Origin: CF-46 sp042408445
GTDB lineage: Bacteria > Chloroflexota > Limnocylindria > Limnocylindrales > CSP1-4
Assembly: GCA_042408445.1 (NCBI GenBank)
Contig: JBHORC010000038.1
Span: 62,001 to 126,000, forward strand
Reading direction: 5' to 3'
DNA: 64,000 bases
Position 1 is the first letter of the stretch, and every line of letters starts with the position of its first letter. The notes beneath the pieces are model-generated. The model was not told where the DNA came from. It did not search any database and worked only from the letters and a program-made list of their open reading frames with translations. This document shows, piece after piece, positions 8,269-16,597 of the stretch. The translations under genes were made by a program, and so were the position numbers.

Positions 8269-8631
8269 TCAGCAGCCTCGGCTCCCAGCCAACGGCCGAA
8301 CCTCGATCGGCTCGCTGATCGCCTCACTGACCCGTGACGCCCAGTCGATCGCGGCGTCGATCGTCGGCGCCTCGATCAGGTAGAAGCCGCCGAGCTGCTC
8401 CTTGGTCTCGGCGAACGGGCCGTCTGTGCTCTTCGGCCGACCCGGGCCTCGACGAACGACTTTCGCCTCGTCCGCCGGACTGAGGCGCGCCGAGAAGACG
8501 AACGCGTCCGCCGCTTCCATCTCGGACTCGAGACCCGCGATCCTGGCGAAGCCATCGCGCTGCTGCTCCTCGGTCATCGGCTCGCGCGACTCGTCGGCCG
8601 CGGTATGGACCGACAGCATGTACTGAGGCAT
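8269..8631 (-). CDS. YCII-related domain protein
   Basis: A 120-residue YCII/DGPF-type protein. It starts MPQYMLSVH and contains the diagnostic STDGPFAETKEQLGGFYLIE block at about residues 68-87. Members are small dimeric proteins often encoded beside ECF sigma factors; none adjoins here. GAGGAG lies 6 bases before the ATG, which fixes the start against a longer open frame. Confidence 0.88.
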   Translation of the reverse strand: MPQYMLSVHTAADESREPMTEEQQRDGFARIAGLESEMEAADAFVFSARLSPADEAKVVRRGPGRPKSTDGPFAETKEQLGGFYLIEAPTIDAAIDWASRVSEAISEPIEVRPLAGSRGC

Positions 8632-8845
8632 CGTCTGCTCCTCGTTCTGGGCAGGGACGTCCTGCTCCCACCCTCCCGACGAAGCTGCTTCGGCGGGTTC
8701 GACAATTGCTCCCCGACCGCTTCGAGGAACGTTCGGCAGATCATCGATCCGACGGTCCTGTAGGCACCGCGGCGTCAGCCGCCCCCGGCAGGTCACTCGA
8801 CCGGGGCTGGTACCGTGTCGGGACATCACCGCTGCGGAGGCGCCG

Positions 8846-9166
8846 ATGACCGAGGAACGCCGCGACGAACCCGCGCGCACTCCTGCCGATCTCTCCGCGG
8901 CTGCCCGGGCAATCGTCCGCGATCCCGGCGACCCGCGGATCGACGCGCACCTTGCCGCCCTCGGTCTCGGGGATGACAACGCTCCCGCCGGCGCTCGAGC
9001 GCGCCAACAGGCGGGCGCTGCGGAGGTCGCCGAGCTCCGGCGTCAGATCGACGAGTTGAAGCGCGAGCTCGAGTCGGCTCGCGCGCGCGTCCGGGCTCTC
9101 CTGATCACGTTGATCGCCGCCGGGGTCGCGATCCTGATCCTGCTGGCGGTCGTCGCCCTCCGCTGA
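8846..9166 (+). CDS. Small coiled-coil, C-terminal membrane-anchored hypothetical protein
   Basis: A 106-residue protein with three parts: a charged N terminus, a coiled coil at about residues 58-82 (VAELRRQIDELKRELESARA) and a single C-terminal membrane segment at 85-104 (LLITLIAAGVAILILLAVVA). The arrangement predicts a tail-anchored protein with its bulk in the cytoplasm. GGAGG lies 5 bases before the ATG. No family is recognised. Confidence 0.65.
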   Translation: MTEERRDEPARTPADLSAAARAIVRDPGDPRIDAHLAALGLGDDNAPAGARARQQAGAAEVAELRRQIDELKRELESARARVRALLITLIAAGVAILILLAVVALR

Positions 9167-9211
9167 ACCCGTCCCGGACTGTCCCGGACCGTCCCTCGCC
9201 CGGCGACCCGC

Positions 9212-9217
9212 TACGCT
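9212..9217 (+). promoter_or_regulatory. -10 element TACGCT for a leaderless start at 9224
   Basis: TACGCT ends 6 bases before the ATG of the LLM oxidoreductase gene; no ribosome-binding site is present. Confidence 0.5.
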
Positions 9218-9223
9218 CTCTCC

Positions 9224-10237
9224 ATGGGACTCGGCTTTGGACTCCTCAGCGCCCAGGTGCGGCCGGGCGAGACCGACTGGACTCGCGCCTACGACGACAC
9301 GATCCGGCTCGCGGTCGAAGCGGAACGGTTCGGCTTCACGTCCGTCTGGACGACGGAGCATCACTTCGTCGATGACGGCTACATGCCGTCGCTCCTCGTC
9401 GTCAGCGCGGCATTGGCGCAGGCGACGTCCCGCATCGAGATCGGGACCGGCGTCATCCTCGCGCCGATGCACCATCCGCTCCGGCTCGCCGAGGATGCCG
9501 CGACGGTCCAGCTGCTCAGCCACGGCCGGCTCACGCTCGGTCTCGGTCTCGGCTGGTCCGAGGTCGAATACGCCGGCCTGGGCGCCGACATGCGACGGCG
9601 TGGCGCGGCGATGGAGGAGATCCTCCGGATCCTGCCGCAGGCGTGGAGCGGCGAGCCCTTCACCCACCAGGGCTCGGTGTACGACCTCCCGACGCTCGGT
9701 GTGAGGCCAACGCCGCCGGCCCGGATTCCGATCGTGGTCGGCGGCGATGCGGAGCCGGCGATCCGCCGTGCCGCGCGCCTCGCCGACGGCATCTTCTCCA
9801 ACGCCTCCGCCGCGGACTTCCGAGGCCAGGTGGAGTGGGTGCTCGAGGAGTGCGAGCGCGCCGGCCGCGACCCGTCGACGTTCCGGTTCATCCACTACTC
9901 GATCCTGTTGCCGGGCGCCTCGCGTGCCGAGGCGCTCGCCCGCTACCGGGACGCGGTGTGGGGCCTGAGCTGGAAGTACAGCGACATGGAGGCGTCGGCC
10001 ACCCGATCGCTCCCTGCTGCCTCCCCTCCCCCGTTCGAGGGGCCGGACGAGCGACTGCTCCGCGGGACCGCGCACGCGGGGACGACCGACGAGCTCGTCG
10101 ACGCGCTGCTCGACATCCGACGGCAGGCCGGCGTCCCCGTCGAGTTCGTCGCCCGGAGCCACCTCCCGCTCCTCGACTCCGAGGCCCAGCTCGACGTCAT
10201 GGCGCAGCTCGCCGAAGGCGTCGCCCCGCACCTCTAG
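9224..10237 (+). CDS. LLM-class flavin-dependent oxidoreductase
   Basis: A 337-residue TIM-barrel enzyme of the luciferase-like monooxygenase family. It has GFTSVWTTEHHF near residue 40, then IEIGTGVILAPMHHPLRLAEDAATVQLLS and GRLTLGLGLGW, the standard FMN/F420 phosphate-site strands. Such enzymes use reduced FMN or coenzyme F420; the cofactor cannot be decided here. It is 57 bases upstream of an EamA exporter on the same strand. A second full-length member lies at 26208-27167 and a partial one at 63580. Confidence 0.86.
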   Translation: MGLGFGLLSAQVRPGETDWTRAYDDTIRLAVEAERFGFTSVWTTEHHFVDDGYMPSLLVVSAALAQATSRIEIGTGVILAPMHHPLRLAEDAATVQLLSHGRLTLGLGLGWSEVEYAGLGADMRRRGAAMEEILRILPQAWSGEPFTHQGSVYDLPTLGVRPTPPARIPIVVGGDAEPAIRRAARLADGIFSNASAADFRGQVEWVLEECERAGRDPSTFRFIHYSILLPGASRAEALARYRDAVWGLSWKYSDMEASATRSLPAASPPPFEGPDERLLRGTAHAGTTDELVDALLDIRRQAGVPVEFVARSHLPLLDSEAQLDVMAQLAEGVAPHL

Positions 10238-10294
10238 GGGTGCGGTCAGCCGAACCCTGCCAGCTTCGAACGCGGCGTCGGGCACCATGACGCC

Positions 10295-11242
10295 ATGACC
10301 TCTGATGCCGCGCTGACCTCCACGGCCGAAACGACCGGCCGCGGCCCGGGCCCCACTGGCGGCCCGTTCGCGCGCGCCGTCGCGGCCGTGCCACCGCCCG
10401 GGTTGCTGCTCGTCTCGATCGTCTCGATCCAGCTCGGCGCCGCCGTGGCGATCCACCTGTTCGAGACGATCGGACCGATCGCGACCGTCTTTCTCCGCGT
10501 CGCCTTCTCGGCGCTGCTGCTGCTCGTCGCCGCCCGGCACCGGATCAGCCGGGTCCGGCCGATCGCGCGTCGCGATGTCGCGATGCTCGTCCTCTTCGGC
10601 TGCGTCATCGGCGCGATGAACATGTGCTTCTACAGCGCAATCGCCCGAATTCCGCTCGGGATCGCGGTCGCCATCGAGTTCATCGGCCCGCTCGGCGTGG
10701 CGGTCCTCACCTCGCGCCGGGCCCGGGAGTTCTTCTGGATCGGGCTGGCGGTCGTGGGCCTTGCGCTCCTGACGCCGAGGATCGGCACGGACCTCGATCC
10801 CGTGGGCGTGGCGTTCGCCCTCGCGGCGGGCGGCGGATGGGCGACCTTCGTCCTGCTCAGCCCGCGCGTCGCGCGGCGCGTCGGTGGCGTCGCGCTCGCC
10901 CTCGCCATGCCGATCGCGGCGGTGTTCACGCTGCCGTTCGAGCTCGTGGCCGGCGGTCTGGGTCGGCTCGATCTCGGCGTGCTCGTCGGGGCGTTGGCCG
11001 TCGCGATCTTCTCGACGGCCCTCCCCCTGTCGCTCGAGTTCGAGGCGCTCAGCCGGATGACCGCCCGTGCGTACGGCGTGATCGTGACGCTCGAGCCGGT
11101 CATCGCCGCGCTCGTCGGCGTCGTCATCCTCGGCCAGGCGCTCCCGGCGATTGCCGCCCTGGCGATCGGCTGCGTCACGGCCGCAGCGATCGGCGTGACG
11201 CTCACCGACCGGGGCGGCGAGGGAACGTTGCTACCCGGATAG
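10295..11242 (+). CDS. EamA/DMT-superfamily transporter (RhtA-like)
   Basis: A 315-residue membrane protein with about ten hydrophobic helices in two EamA repeats (approximately residues 28-165 and 170-308). Motifs include IAVAIEFIGPLGVA and LEFEALSRMTARAYGVIVTLEPVIAALVG, typical of the RhtA threonine/homoserine exporter subgroup. Export of amino acids or metabolites is inferred from the family only. CACCAT six bases before the ATG resembles the local leaderless -10 boxes. Confidence 0.85.
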   Translation: MTSDAALTSTAETTGRGPGPTGGPFARAVAAVPPPGLLLVSIVSIQLGAAVAIHLFETIGPIATVFLRVAFSALLLLVAARHRISRVRPIARRDVAMLVLFGCVIGAMNMCFYSAIARIPLGIAVAIEFIGPLGVAVLTSRRAREFFWIGLAVVGLALLTPRIGTDLDPVGVAFALAAGGGWATFVLLSPRVARRVGGVALALAMPIAAVFTLPFELVAGGLGRLDLGVLVGALAVAIFSTALPLSLEFEALSRMTARAYGVIVTLEPVIAALVGVVILGQALPAIAALAIGCVTAAAIGVTLTDRGGEGTLLPG

Positions 11243-11290
11243 CGCCGCGGCGGAGGCTCCGCCTCTGGTTCGCCGCCAGCCGGCGATCCC

Positions 11291-11773
11291 TCAGCTGCCC
11301 GCGTACGCGCGCTCGAGCTCGGCGATCTCGATCTTCCCCATCTGGAGCATCGCCTGCATGGCGCGCTCCGCACCCGCCGGGTCGTCCGCACCCTGGGTGA
11401 GCTCGAGCAGCCGCCGCGGGACGATCTGCCACGAGACGCCGTAGCGATCCTTCAGCCAGCCGCAGGGTCCCGGCTCGCCCCCACCCGCGGTGAGGGCGTC
11501 CCAGTAGCGATCGACCTCGGCCTGATCGGCGCAGTCGACCATGAACGAGATCGCCTCGTTGAAGCGGAAGTCCGGCCCTCCGTTCAGGCCCACGAAGGGG
11601 ACGCCGCGAAGCGTGAACTCGACGGTGATGACCGTTCCCTTCTCGCCGCTCGGCGTTGCGCTCGCGGCCCGGTGGACCGCGTCCACGTGGCTGTCCGGAA
11701 AGATCGAGCTCCAGAACGTGGCGGCCTCCTCGGCCTGGCGGTCGAACCAGAGGCACGGCGTGATCGCGGTCAT
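11291..11773 (-). CDS. PhnB-like VOC protein (3-demethylubiquinone methyltransferase-like domain)
   Basis: A 160-residue protein beginning TAITPCLWFDRQAEEAATFW, the signature of the PhnB-like VOC group (PF06983). It continues with FTLRGVPFVGLNGGPDFRFNEAISFMV and DRYGVSWQIVPRRL. Members are often misannotated as methyltransferases; no SAM-binding motif exists here. The C terminus adds the common extension RAMQAMLQMGKIEIAEL. The ATG at 11773 has a purine-rich GGAGAGGACC just upstream. Confidence 0.86.
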   Translation of the reverse strand: MTAITPCLWFDRQAEEAATFWSSIFPDSHVDAVHRAASATPSGEKGTVITVEFTLRGVPFVGLNGGPDFRFNEAISFMVDCADQAEVDRYWDALTAGGGEPGPCGWLKDRYGVSWQIVPRRLLELTQGADDPAGAERAMQAMLQMGKIEIAELERAYAGS

Positions 11774-11884
11774 GGTGGTCCTCTCCTGCGTGGGTGAGCC
11801 CGTCCAGGCTCTCTCGATGTCACTCTTCTGACGACCGCGACCCGGCGATGTCATCGGTCGCGCCGGAACCCCGCTGGAATGACA

Positions 11885-12841
11885 TCACTCGAGCTGGTAG
11901 CGGGGGACCTCGTTGAGCAGCGGCTCCCCGGCCGCAAAGCGCCGGATCTGGTCGCCGGCGAGCTCGAACGATCGAATCCTGCTCGCGGGTGAATCGCCGG
12001 CCATGTGCGGCGTGATCAGGACGTTGGGCAGCTCCCACAGGGCGTGGTCCGGCGGGAGTGGCTCGGGGTCCGTGACGTCCAGCGCTGCCCGGAGCCTCCC
12101 TGCGCGGAGCTCCTGCACCAGCGCGCCCGTGTCGATCGTCGGCCCGCGGCCCGCGTTCACGATCAGCGCGCCATCCGGCAGGAGCGCGAGCCGAGGTGCG
12201 TCCAGGAGTCCGTTGGTTTCGGCGGTCAGGGGCAGGATGTTCACGAGGATCTCGGCGCCAGGGAGCACGTCCTCGAGCTCCGCGAGTCCGCGAACGCCCT
12301 CGCGGGCGGTTCGACCGACGCCCGTGATCTCGACACCGAACGCGCGAAGTCGATCGGCGATGGCGGCACCGATCGAGCCGAGACCGAGGATTACCACTCG
12401 CCGACCTGCGAGCTCCGGCGGCTCGATCGACTCCCAGGCGTGCCGCGCCTGGGCGTCCCGCGACTGCATGAGGCCGCGCTCCATCGCGAGGATGGCGCCG
12501 GCGACCCACTCCGCGAGCGGGGTGTCGTAGACGCCCCGGGCGTTGCAGACGACGACGTGCTCCGGCACGTGATCCCGCAGCCAGTCGACGCCCGCGCTTG
12601 TGGTCTGGATGACGCGGAGCTTGCCCCCTCCCCTCGCGAGCAGGTCGAGAAGCGCCTCGTGGATCCGCGCGCCGGGCACGATGAGCTCCACGTCCGCGAG
12701 GTCCGGGACGGGTTCCGGGTCGGGCGCGACGAGGCGGACGTCGACGTTCGCGGGCAGATCGCCGATGTGCGCGCGGTCGGGGCCGTCCGGAAGGCAGACG
12801 ACGACGCGCTCGGGAACGCTGGGCTGCAACCCGTCGACCAT
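11885..12841 (-). CDS. D-2-hydroxyacid dehydrogenase family protein
   Basis: A 318-residue NAD(P)-dependent dehydrogenase. The Rossmann GLGSIG is at 153-158 (ILGLGSIGAAIADRLRAFG). The catalytic triad is visible: Arg222 in NAGRGPTID, Glu250 in TDPEPLP and His269 in ITPHMAG. Likely reaction: interconversion of a 2-keto acid and a D-2-hydroxy acid; the substrate is unknown. TATCGT lies 8 bases before the ATG, consistent with a leaderless start. It is divergent from the AlkZ-like gene. Confidence 0.88.
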   Translation of the reverse strand: MVDGLQPSVPERVVVCLPDGPDRAHIGDLPANVDVRLVAPDPEPVPDLADVELIVPGARIHEALLDLLARGGGKLRVIQTTSAGVDWLRDHVPEHVVVCNARGVYDTPLAEWVAGAILAMERGLMQSRDAQARHAWESIEPPELAGRRVVILGLGSIGAAIADRLRAFGVEITGVGRTAREGVRGLAELEDVLPGAEILVNILPLTAETNGLLDAPRLALLPDGALIVNAGRGPTIDTGALVQELRAGRLRAALDVTDPEPLPPDHALWELPNVLITPHMAGDSPASRIRSFELAGDQIRRFAAGEPLLNEVPRYQLE

Positions 12842-12948
12842 GGCCTTCGACGATACGCGACATCAGCGCATCGATGCTCCGACGCGGCCCCGGAGTCCGG
12901 ACTCCTGCACCTGCTCTCTCCTCCGACGTTCTGGAGCGTCGTGATCAA

Positions 12949-14115
12949 ATGGCGACGATGGCGACACCTTCGCTGACCTGGAGCGACGTCACCCGGCGGC
13001 GGATGGCTCGCAGCTTCCTGACCACGCCGCTGACGGACGGAGGCCCGGCCGAGGTCGCGGCGGCACTGTGCGGCGTGCACGCCCAGATCCAGACCGCCGC
13101 CGAGCTCTCGGTCGGACGCCGGATCGTCCGGGCGACGCGGGCGGACGTCCACGGGGCGTTGTGGGAGCAGCGGTCGCTGGTCAAGACCTTCGGGCCGCGC
13201 GGAACCGTCCATCTCGTCGCGACCGCAGACCTCCCGATGTGGACCGGCGCGCTCTCGGCGCTGCCGTCATCGGTCCCCCGTCACCCCGACGGCGTTCGGT
13301 TCACCGGGGAAGAGGCCGAGCAGGTGATCGCCGCGATCGACGAGGCGCTGCTCGCCGGACCGCTGACCGTGGACGAGCTCACGGCGGCCGTGGAGACGCG
13401 GACCGGCCACTGGGCGGTCGAACAGAGGATGGACGCGTTCCAGGTCAAATGGCCGCGCTGGCGCCAGCTCACGAGCACCGCCGCACATCGCGGCGTGCTG
13501 TGCTTCGGGCCGACTCGGGGTCGGAACGTCACCTACGCCAACCCGAGCCAGTGGCTGCGGGGGGTTCGTCCCGACCCAGGCGGTGAGGCGCTGGCGACCC
13601 TGGTGCTGCGCTACCTGACGGCCTACGGCCCGGCGACGCCCCAGCACCTCGCGAAGTGGCTCGCGATCCCGCCGCGCGTCGCCGCCGACCTCTTCGATCG
13701 GTTGGGCGGGCGGATCGAGCAGGTCGACTTCGAGGGCGAACCGACGTGGACCGTGACCGGCGACACAGCTGTGGTGGCGGAGGCGGCCCCGAGCGTGCGA
13801 TTGCTCCCCTACTTCGACGCATTCGTCGTCGCGGGTCAGCCACGCGAGCGTCTCTTCCCGGGCGTGGCGGCAACCCGGGCCCTCGCCGGCGGCCAGGCCG
13901 GCAACTACCCGGTGCTCCTGCTCGACGGGATCGTCGGCGGTGTGTGGCACCAACGCCGCTCGGGGCGGAGGATCGAGATCACGGTCGAACCGTTCGGCCG
14001 TCTCACGTCAACGCAGCGTCGGGAGCTCGACGACGAGGCCCAGCTCGTCGGCGCGGTGATGGAGGCGACCCCGACGCTCCGGCTGGGTCCGGTTCGCGTC
14101 GGGCCGCACGCGTAG
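12949..14115 (+). CDS. Winged-helix DNA-binding domain protein (AlkZ/YcaQ-like, PF06224)
   Basis: A 388-residue protein of the winged-helix family that includes the DNA glycosylases AlkZ and YcaQ (AlkX). It contains VCGVHAQIQ-type N-terminal motifs (ALCGVHAQIQTAAE), LVKTFGPRGTVHLV, YLTAYGPATPQHLAKW and VRLLPYFDAFVV. The QxQ signature characteristic of catalytic AlkZ appears as HAQIQ. DNA-repair or drug-adduct unhooking activity is inferred. The ATG at 12949 was chosen because homology begins at residue 6-10. A paralogue lies at 31675-32811. Confidence 0.85.
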   Translation: MATMATPSLTWSDVTRRRMARSFLTTPLTDGGPAEVAAALCGVHAQIQTAAELSVGRRIVRATRADVHGALWEQRSLVKTFGPRGTVHLVATADLPMWTGALSALPSSVPRHPDGVRFTGEEAEQVIAAIDEALLAGPLTVDELTAAVETRTGHWAVEQRMDAFQVKWPRWRQLTSTAAHRGVLCFGPTRGRNVTYANPSQWLRGVRPDPGGEALATLVLRYLTAYGPATPQHLAKWLAIPPRVAADLFDRLGGRIEQVDFEGEPTWTVTGDTAVVAEAAPSVRLLPYFDAFVVAGQPRERLFPGVAATRALAGGQAGNYPVLLLDGIVGGVWHQRRSGRRIEITVEPFGRLTSTQRRELDDEAQLVGAVMEATPTLRLGPVRVGPHA

Positions 14116-14172
14116 CGCGGAGCGCTCTGGCGCCGGTCTCTACGAAATGTGCGTCACCGGATTGCCGCCGCG

Positions 14173-15435
14173 TCAGCTCGTCACGCCTGGCGCGAGGGAG
14201 GCTTCGCGCAGGGCTCCGACCTGGCTGAAGGCCAGGGCAAGGACGCAGGTCAGCGCCCCGATGATCGCCAGCGTGGCCGATCCGCCGACCGTGTCGATCA
14301 GGAGGCCGCCGACGAGGCTCGCGATCGGCATGAGGGCGAGCGCCGTCACCCGGGCCGTGCTCGCGACGCGCCCGACGATCGCGTCGGGTGAGTTCGCCGC
14401 TCGAACGCTGACGTACAGAACGACCACGATCGCCTCCCCCGCCCCGCTCAACGCCGCGAGCACGATGATCGCGGGCAGCGACGGGATGGCCGCGGCGCCC
14501 ATCACCGGCAGGCCCATCAGGACGACGGCCGCGACCAGCACGCGCCAGACCTGCGTGCCGGGTCCGAGCCGCGACGCCAGCGCGGCCCCGACGAGCGTCC
14601 CGACCCCGAGGCCCGTCAGCGTGAGGCCGAACGCCGCGGGGCTCTGGCCGAGGTCGCGGACGATGCGGAACGTCATCGCGGCGCCGATCGGCGTGAAGAC
14701 GGCAGACGTCGTCGCGAACAGGAGGATGACCGTCCGGAGCACCGGATGGCGGGCGACGTAGAGGACGCCTTCGCGGATGTCGTCGACGATTCGGGAGGGT
14801 GGCCGGTCGGCCGGTGCCTTGAGGTCGCGCCGGATCAGGATCAGGCCGATCGACGAGATGGCGTACGAGGCCGCGTCCACGGCCAGCGTCTCGCCAGGGC
14901 CGATGACGCTGACGAGGAGTCCGGCCAGCGCCGGGCCGATGACGAACGCGGTCGAGTAGGCCGTCTCGAGGATCCCGTTGCCGCGCGCGAGCTGCGAGCG
15001 ACCGACCAGGTTCGGCATCGCTGCGAGGTAGCCCGCCCGGAAGAACCCCCGGAGGATCGCCATCGGCCCGGAGACGACGAGGATCACGGCCAGCGTCGGG
15101 CCGTGCAGGAACACGCTGATCGGGATCATCGCGGTGAGGACGGCTCGGCCGAGATCGGAGAGGAACATCATCCGCTTCCGGTCGCCGCGGTCCGCCAGGG
15201 CGCCGGCGACCGTGCCGAAGACGAAATCGGCACCCGTCGTCAAAGCGCCGACGATCCCCATGACGAGGCCCGAGCCCGTCAGGGCGAGCACGAGCAGCGG
15301 CAGGGCGGTCGAGCTGACGGCGTCACCGCCGACCGACACGGTCTGGCTGATCAGGAGCGTCAGGAAGTCGCGGTTGTGCCCGAGCGGTTGGTCGCCCGCG
15401 ATCGCGTCTCCGGCCCGCTCCGATGTGATCGCCAC
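14173..15435 (-). CDS. MFS transporter (enterobactin-exporter-like)
   Basis: A 420-residue, roughly 12-helix major facilitator. It starts with the cytosolic GHNRDFLTLLISQTVSVGGDAVSS segment and has the loop 2-3 signature ADRGDRKRMMFLSDLGRA. The same architecture and many identical stretches occur in the transporter at 51428-52789, so they are paralogues. The start is GTG with TAGCCT 6 bases upstream. Substrate unknown; drug or siderophore efflux is the usual family role. Confidence 0.87.
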   Translation of the reverse strand: MAITSERAGDAIAGDQPLGHNRDFLTLLISQTVSVGGDAVSSTALPLLVLALTGSGLVMGIVGALTTGADFVFGTVAGALADRGDRKRMMFLSDLGRAVLTAMIPISVFLHGPTLAVILVVSGPMAILRGFFRAGYLAAMPNLVGRSQLARGNGILETAYSTAFVIGPALAGLLVSVIGPGETLAVDAASYAISSIGLILIRRDLKAPADRPPSRIVDDIREGVLYVARHPVLRTVILLFATTSAVFTPIGAAMTFRIVRDLGQSPAAFGLTLTGLGVGTLVGAALASRLGPGTQVWRVLVAAVVLMGLPVMGAAAIPSLPAIIVLAALSGAGEAIVVVLYVSVRAANSPDAIVGRVASTARVTALALMPIASLVGGLLIDTVGGSATLAIIGALTCVLALAFSQVGALREASLAPGVTS

Positions 15436-15441
15436 CCGGGA

Positions 15442-15447
15442 AGGCTA
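15442..15447 (-). promoter_or_regulatory. -10 element TAGCCT for a leaderless GTG at 15435
   Basis: On the minus strand TAGCCT ends 6 bases before the GTG of the MFS gene; no Shine-Dalgarno sequence is present. Confidence 0.5.
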
Positions 15448-15501
15448 GCCCGAACGCAGCTGGATCAGGAGCAGCTCAACGCGCGTGACCGCGCACGCGG
15501 G

Positions 15502-15984
15502 TCAGGGTCGGGGGCTGGATGGTCGGACGAAATCGATCCGGTCGCCGACCACCGGCTCCATGCCCGCCCACGGATCGGCGGCGCCAACCTTCAGGTCGGT
15601 CCGGGCCAGCCGGGTGAACGTCCGGTTTCGCTCCCAGATCTCGAGATACACGGCCCGTCGGTCGTCGGCCGTCAGTCCCGGCTCCAGCAGGTGATCGCCG
15701 GTGCTGACCTGGTAGCTCGCGGCCTCGACGACCTTCGGCGGCGCGACGAGCACGATCTCGGCCAGCGCAGCCCAGCGCTCCTCGCGGATCTCGCGACGCT
15801 CGTCATCGGTGGCATTGCGATATCGGATCGCCGCGTGGACGAAATCGACATACGCGCTCTTCCGCTCCTCGCGCTGCTGCCGCTCGCGCTCGCCGCGCCG
15901 GCCCAGCCACCAGCCAAGGGTGATCCCGACCGGACCGGCGATCGCGACGAGGAGGGTCGTCACCGCGACTGGCAGAAGCTCCAC
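15502..15984 (-). CDS. Hypothetical protein with a single N-terminal membrane anchor
   Basis: A 160-residue protein starting at GTG. A membrane helix at about residues 4-28 (LLPVAVTTLLVAIAGPVGITLGWW) is followed by a highly charged helix, RRGERERQQREERKSAY, and a helical soluble domain facing the cytoplasm. No enzymatic motif is seen. Similar proteins are common beside unrelated genes in high-GC bacteria; I do not assign a function. Confidence 0.68.
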   Translation of the reverse strand: MELLPVAVTTLLVAIAGPVGITLGWWLGRRGERERQQREERKSAYVDFVHAAIRYRNATDDERREIREERWAALAEIVLVAPPKVVEAASYQVSTGDHLLEPGLTADDRRAVYLEIWERNRTFTRLARTDLKVGAADPWAGMEPVVGDRIDFVRPSSPRP

Positions 15985-16051
15985 ACCGCATGATGGTCCG
16001 GCTGTCGCCTCCGCGGCAACCGTTCTCGCTCGTCCCCGATCGCTTTCCTCC

Positions 16052-16057
16052 TAGACT
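16052..16057 (+). promoter_or_regulatory. -10 element TAGACT for a leaderless start at 16064
   Basis: TAGACT ends 6 bases before the ATG of the DinB gene; no Shine-Dalgarno sequence is present. Confidence 0.5.
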
Positions 16058-16063
16058 GGCGCC

Positions 16064-16564
16064 ATGTCGATCCGCGTGTTCTACGACCGCTGGCCGCAGT
16101 ACAACCGCCGCCTGATCGAGGCGATCGCGACCCTCACGCCCGAGCAGCTTGCCCTGCGACCCTCGCCGGAGCACTGGCCGGTCTGGGCGCTCGTCGGTCA
16201 CCTTGCCGGCACGCGCGTGTACTGGCTCTGTCACGTGGTCGGCGAGCCCGCGGCCGAGACGACCCCGTTCCTGGACCCGGAAACCGGCTGGGAGGACGAT
16301 CCCGATCACCCGCGCTCCGCGGATGAGCTCGTCGCCGCGCTCGAATCAACGTACGCCGTGATCGACCGCGTCCTCGACCGGTGGACGCCGGCGGATCTCA
16401 CCCGGACGGTCGAGCGTCGCTACGCCGAGCAGGTCCAGCTCCACAGCCGGACGTCGATCCTGCAGCGCCTCCTCACCCACGAGGGGTATCACGTCGGCGA
16501 GATCGCCCAGATCCTCGGCTCGAACGGGCTCGAAGCCCCCTACATCTGGCGCGCATACGACTGA
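16064..16564 (+). CDS. DinB-family metal-binding four-helix protein
   Basis: A 166-residue DinB/YfiT-like four-helix bundle. Three histidines in the expected places form the metal site: His46 (WALVGHLAG), His139 and His143 (THEGYHVGEI). The family includes mycothiol- and bacillithiol-dependent transferases, but most members are uncharacterised. The gene is convergent with the DNA ligase gene, with 33 bases between stops. Confidence 0.86.
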   Translation: MSIRVFYDRWPQYNRRLIEAIATLTPEQLALRPSPEHWPVWALVGHLAGTRVYWLCHVVGEPAAETTPFLDPETGWEDDPDHPRSADELVAALESTYAVIDRVLDRWTPADLTRTVERRYAEQVQLHSRTSILQRLLTHEGYHVGEIAQILGSNGLEAPYIWRAYD

Positions 16565-16597
16565 CGCGGTCCCGCAGCCGGGCCCGCGGGCGCCGGG

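Noticed and set aside
8741..10540. A 599-codon minus-strand frame opposite the LLM oxidoreductase
   Set aside because: Antisense shadow with Arg/Gly/Asp low complexity and no motif; the plus-strand gene is clear.
11232..11275. GC-rich inverted repeat after the EamA gene as a terminator
   Set aside because: The best arms are five base pairs with a poor loop; not distinguishable from background at this GC content.
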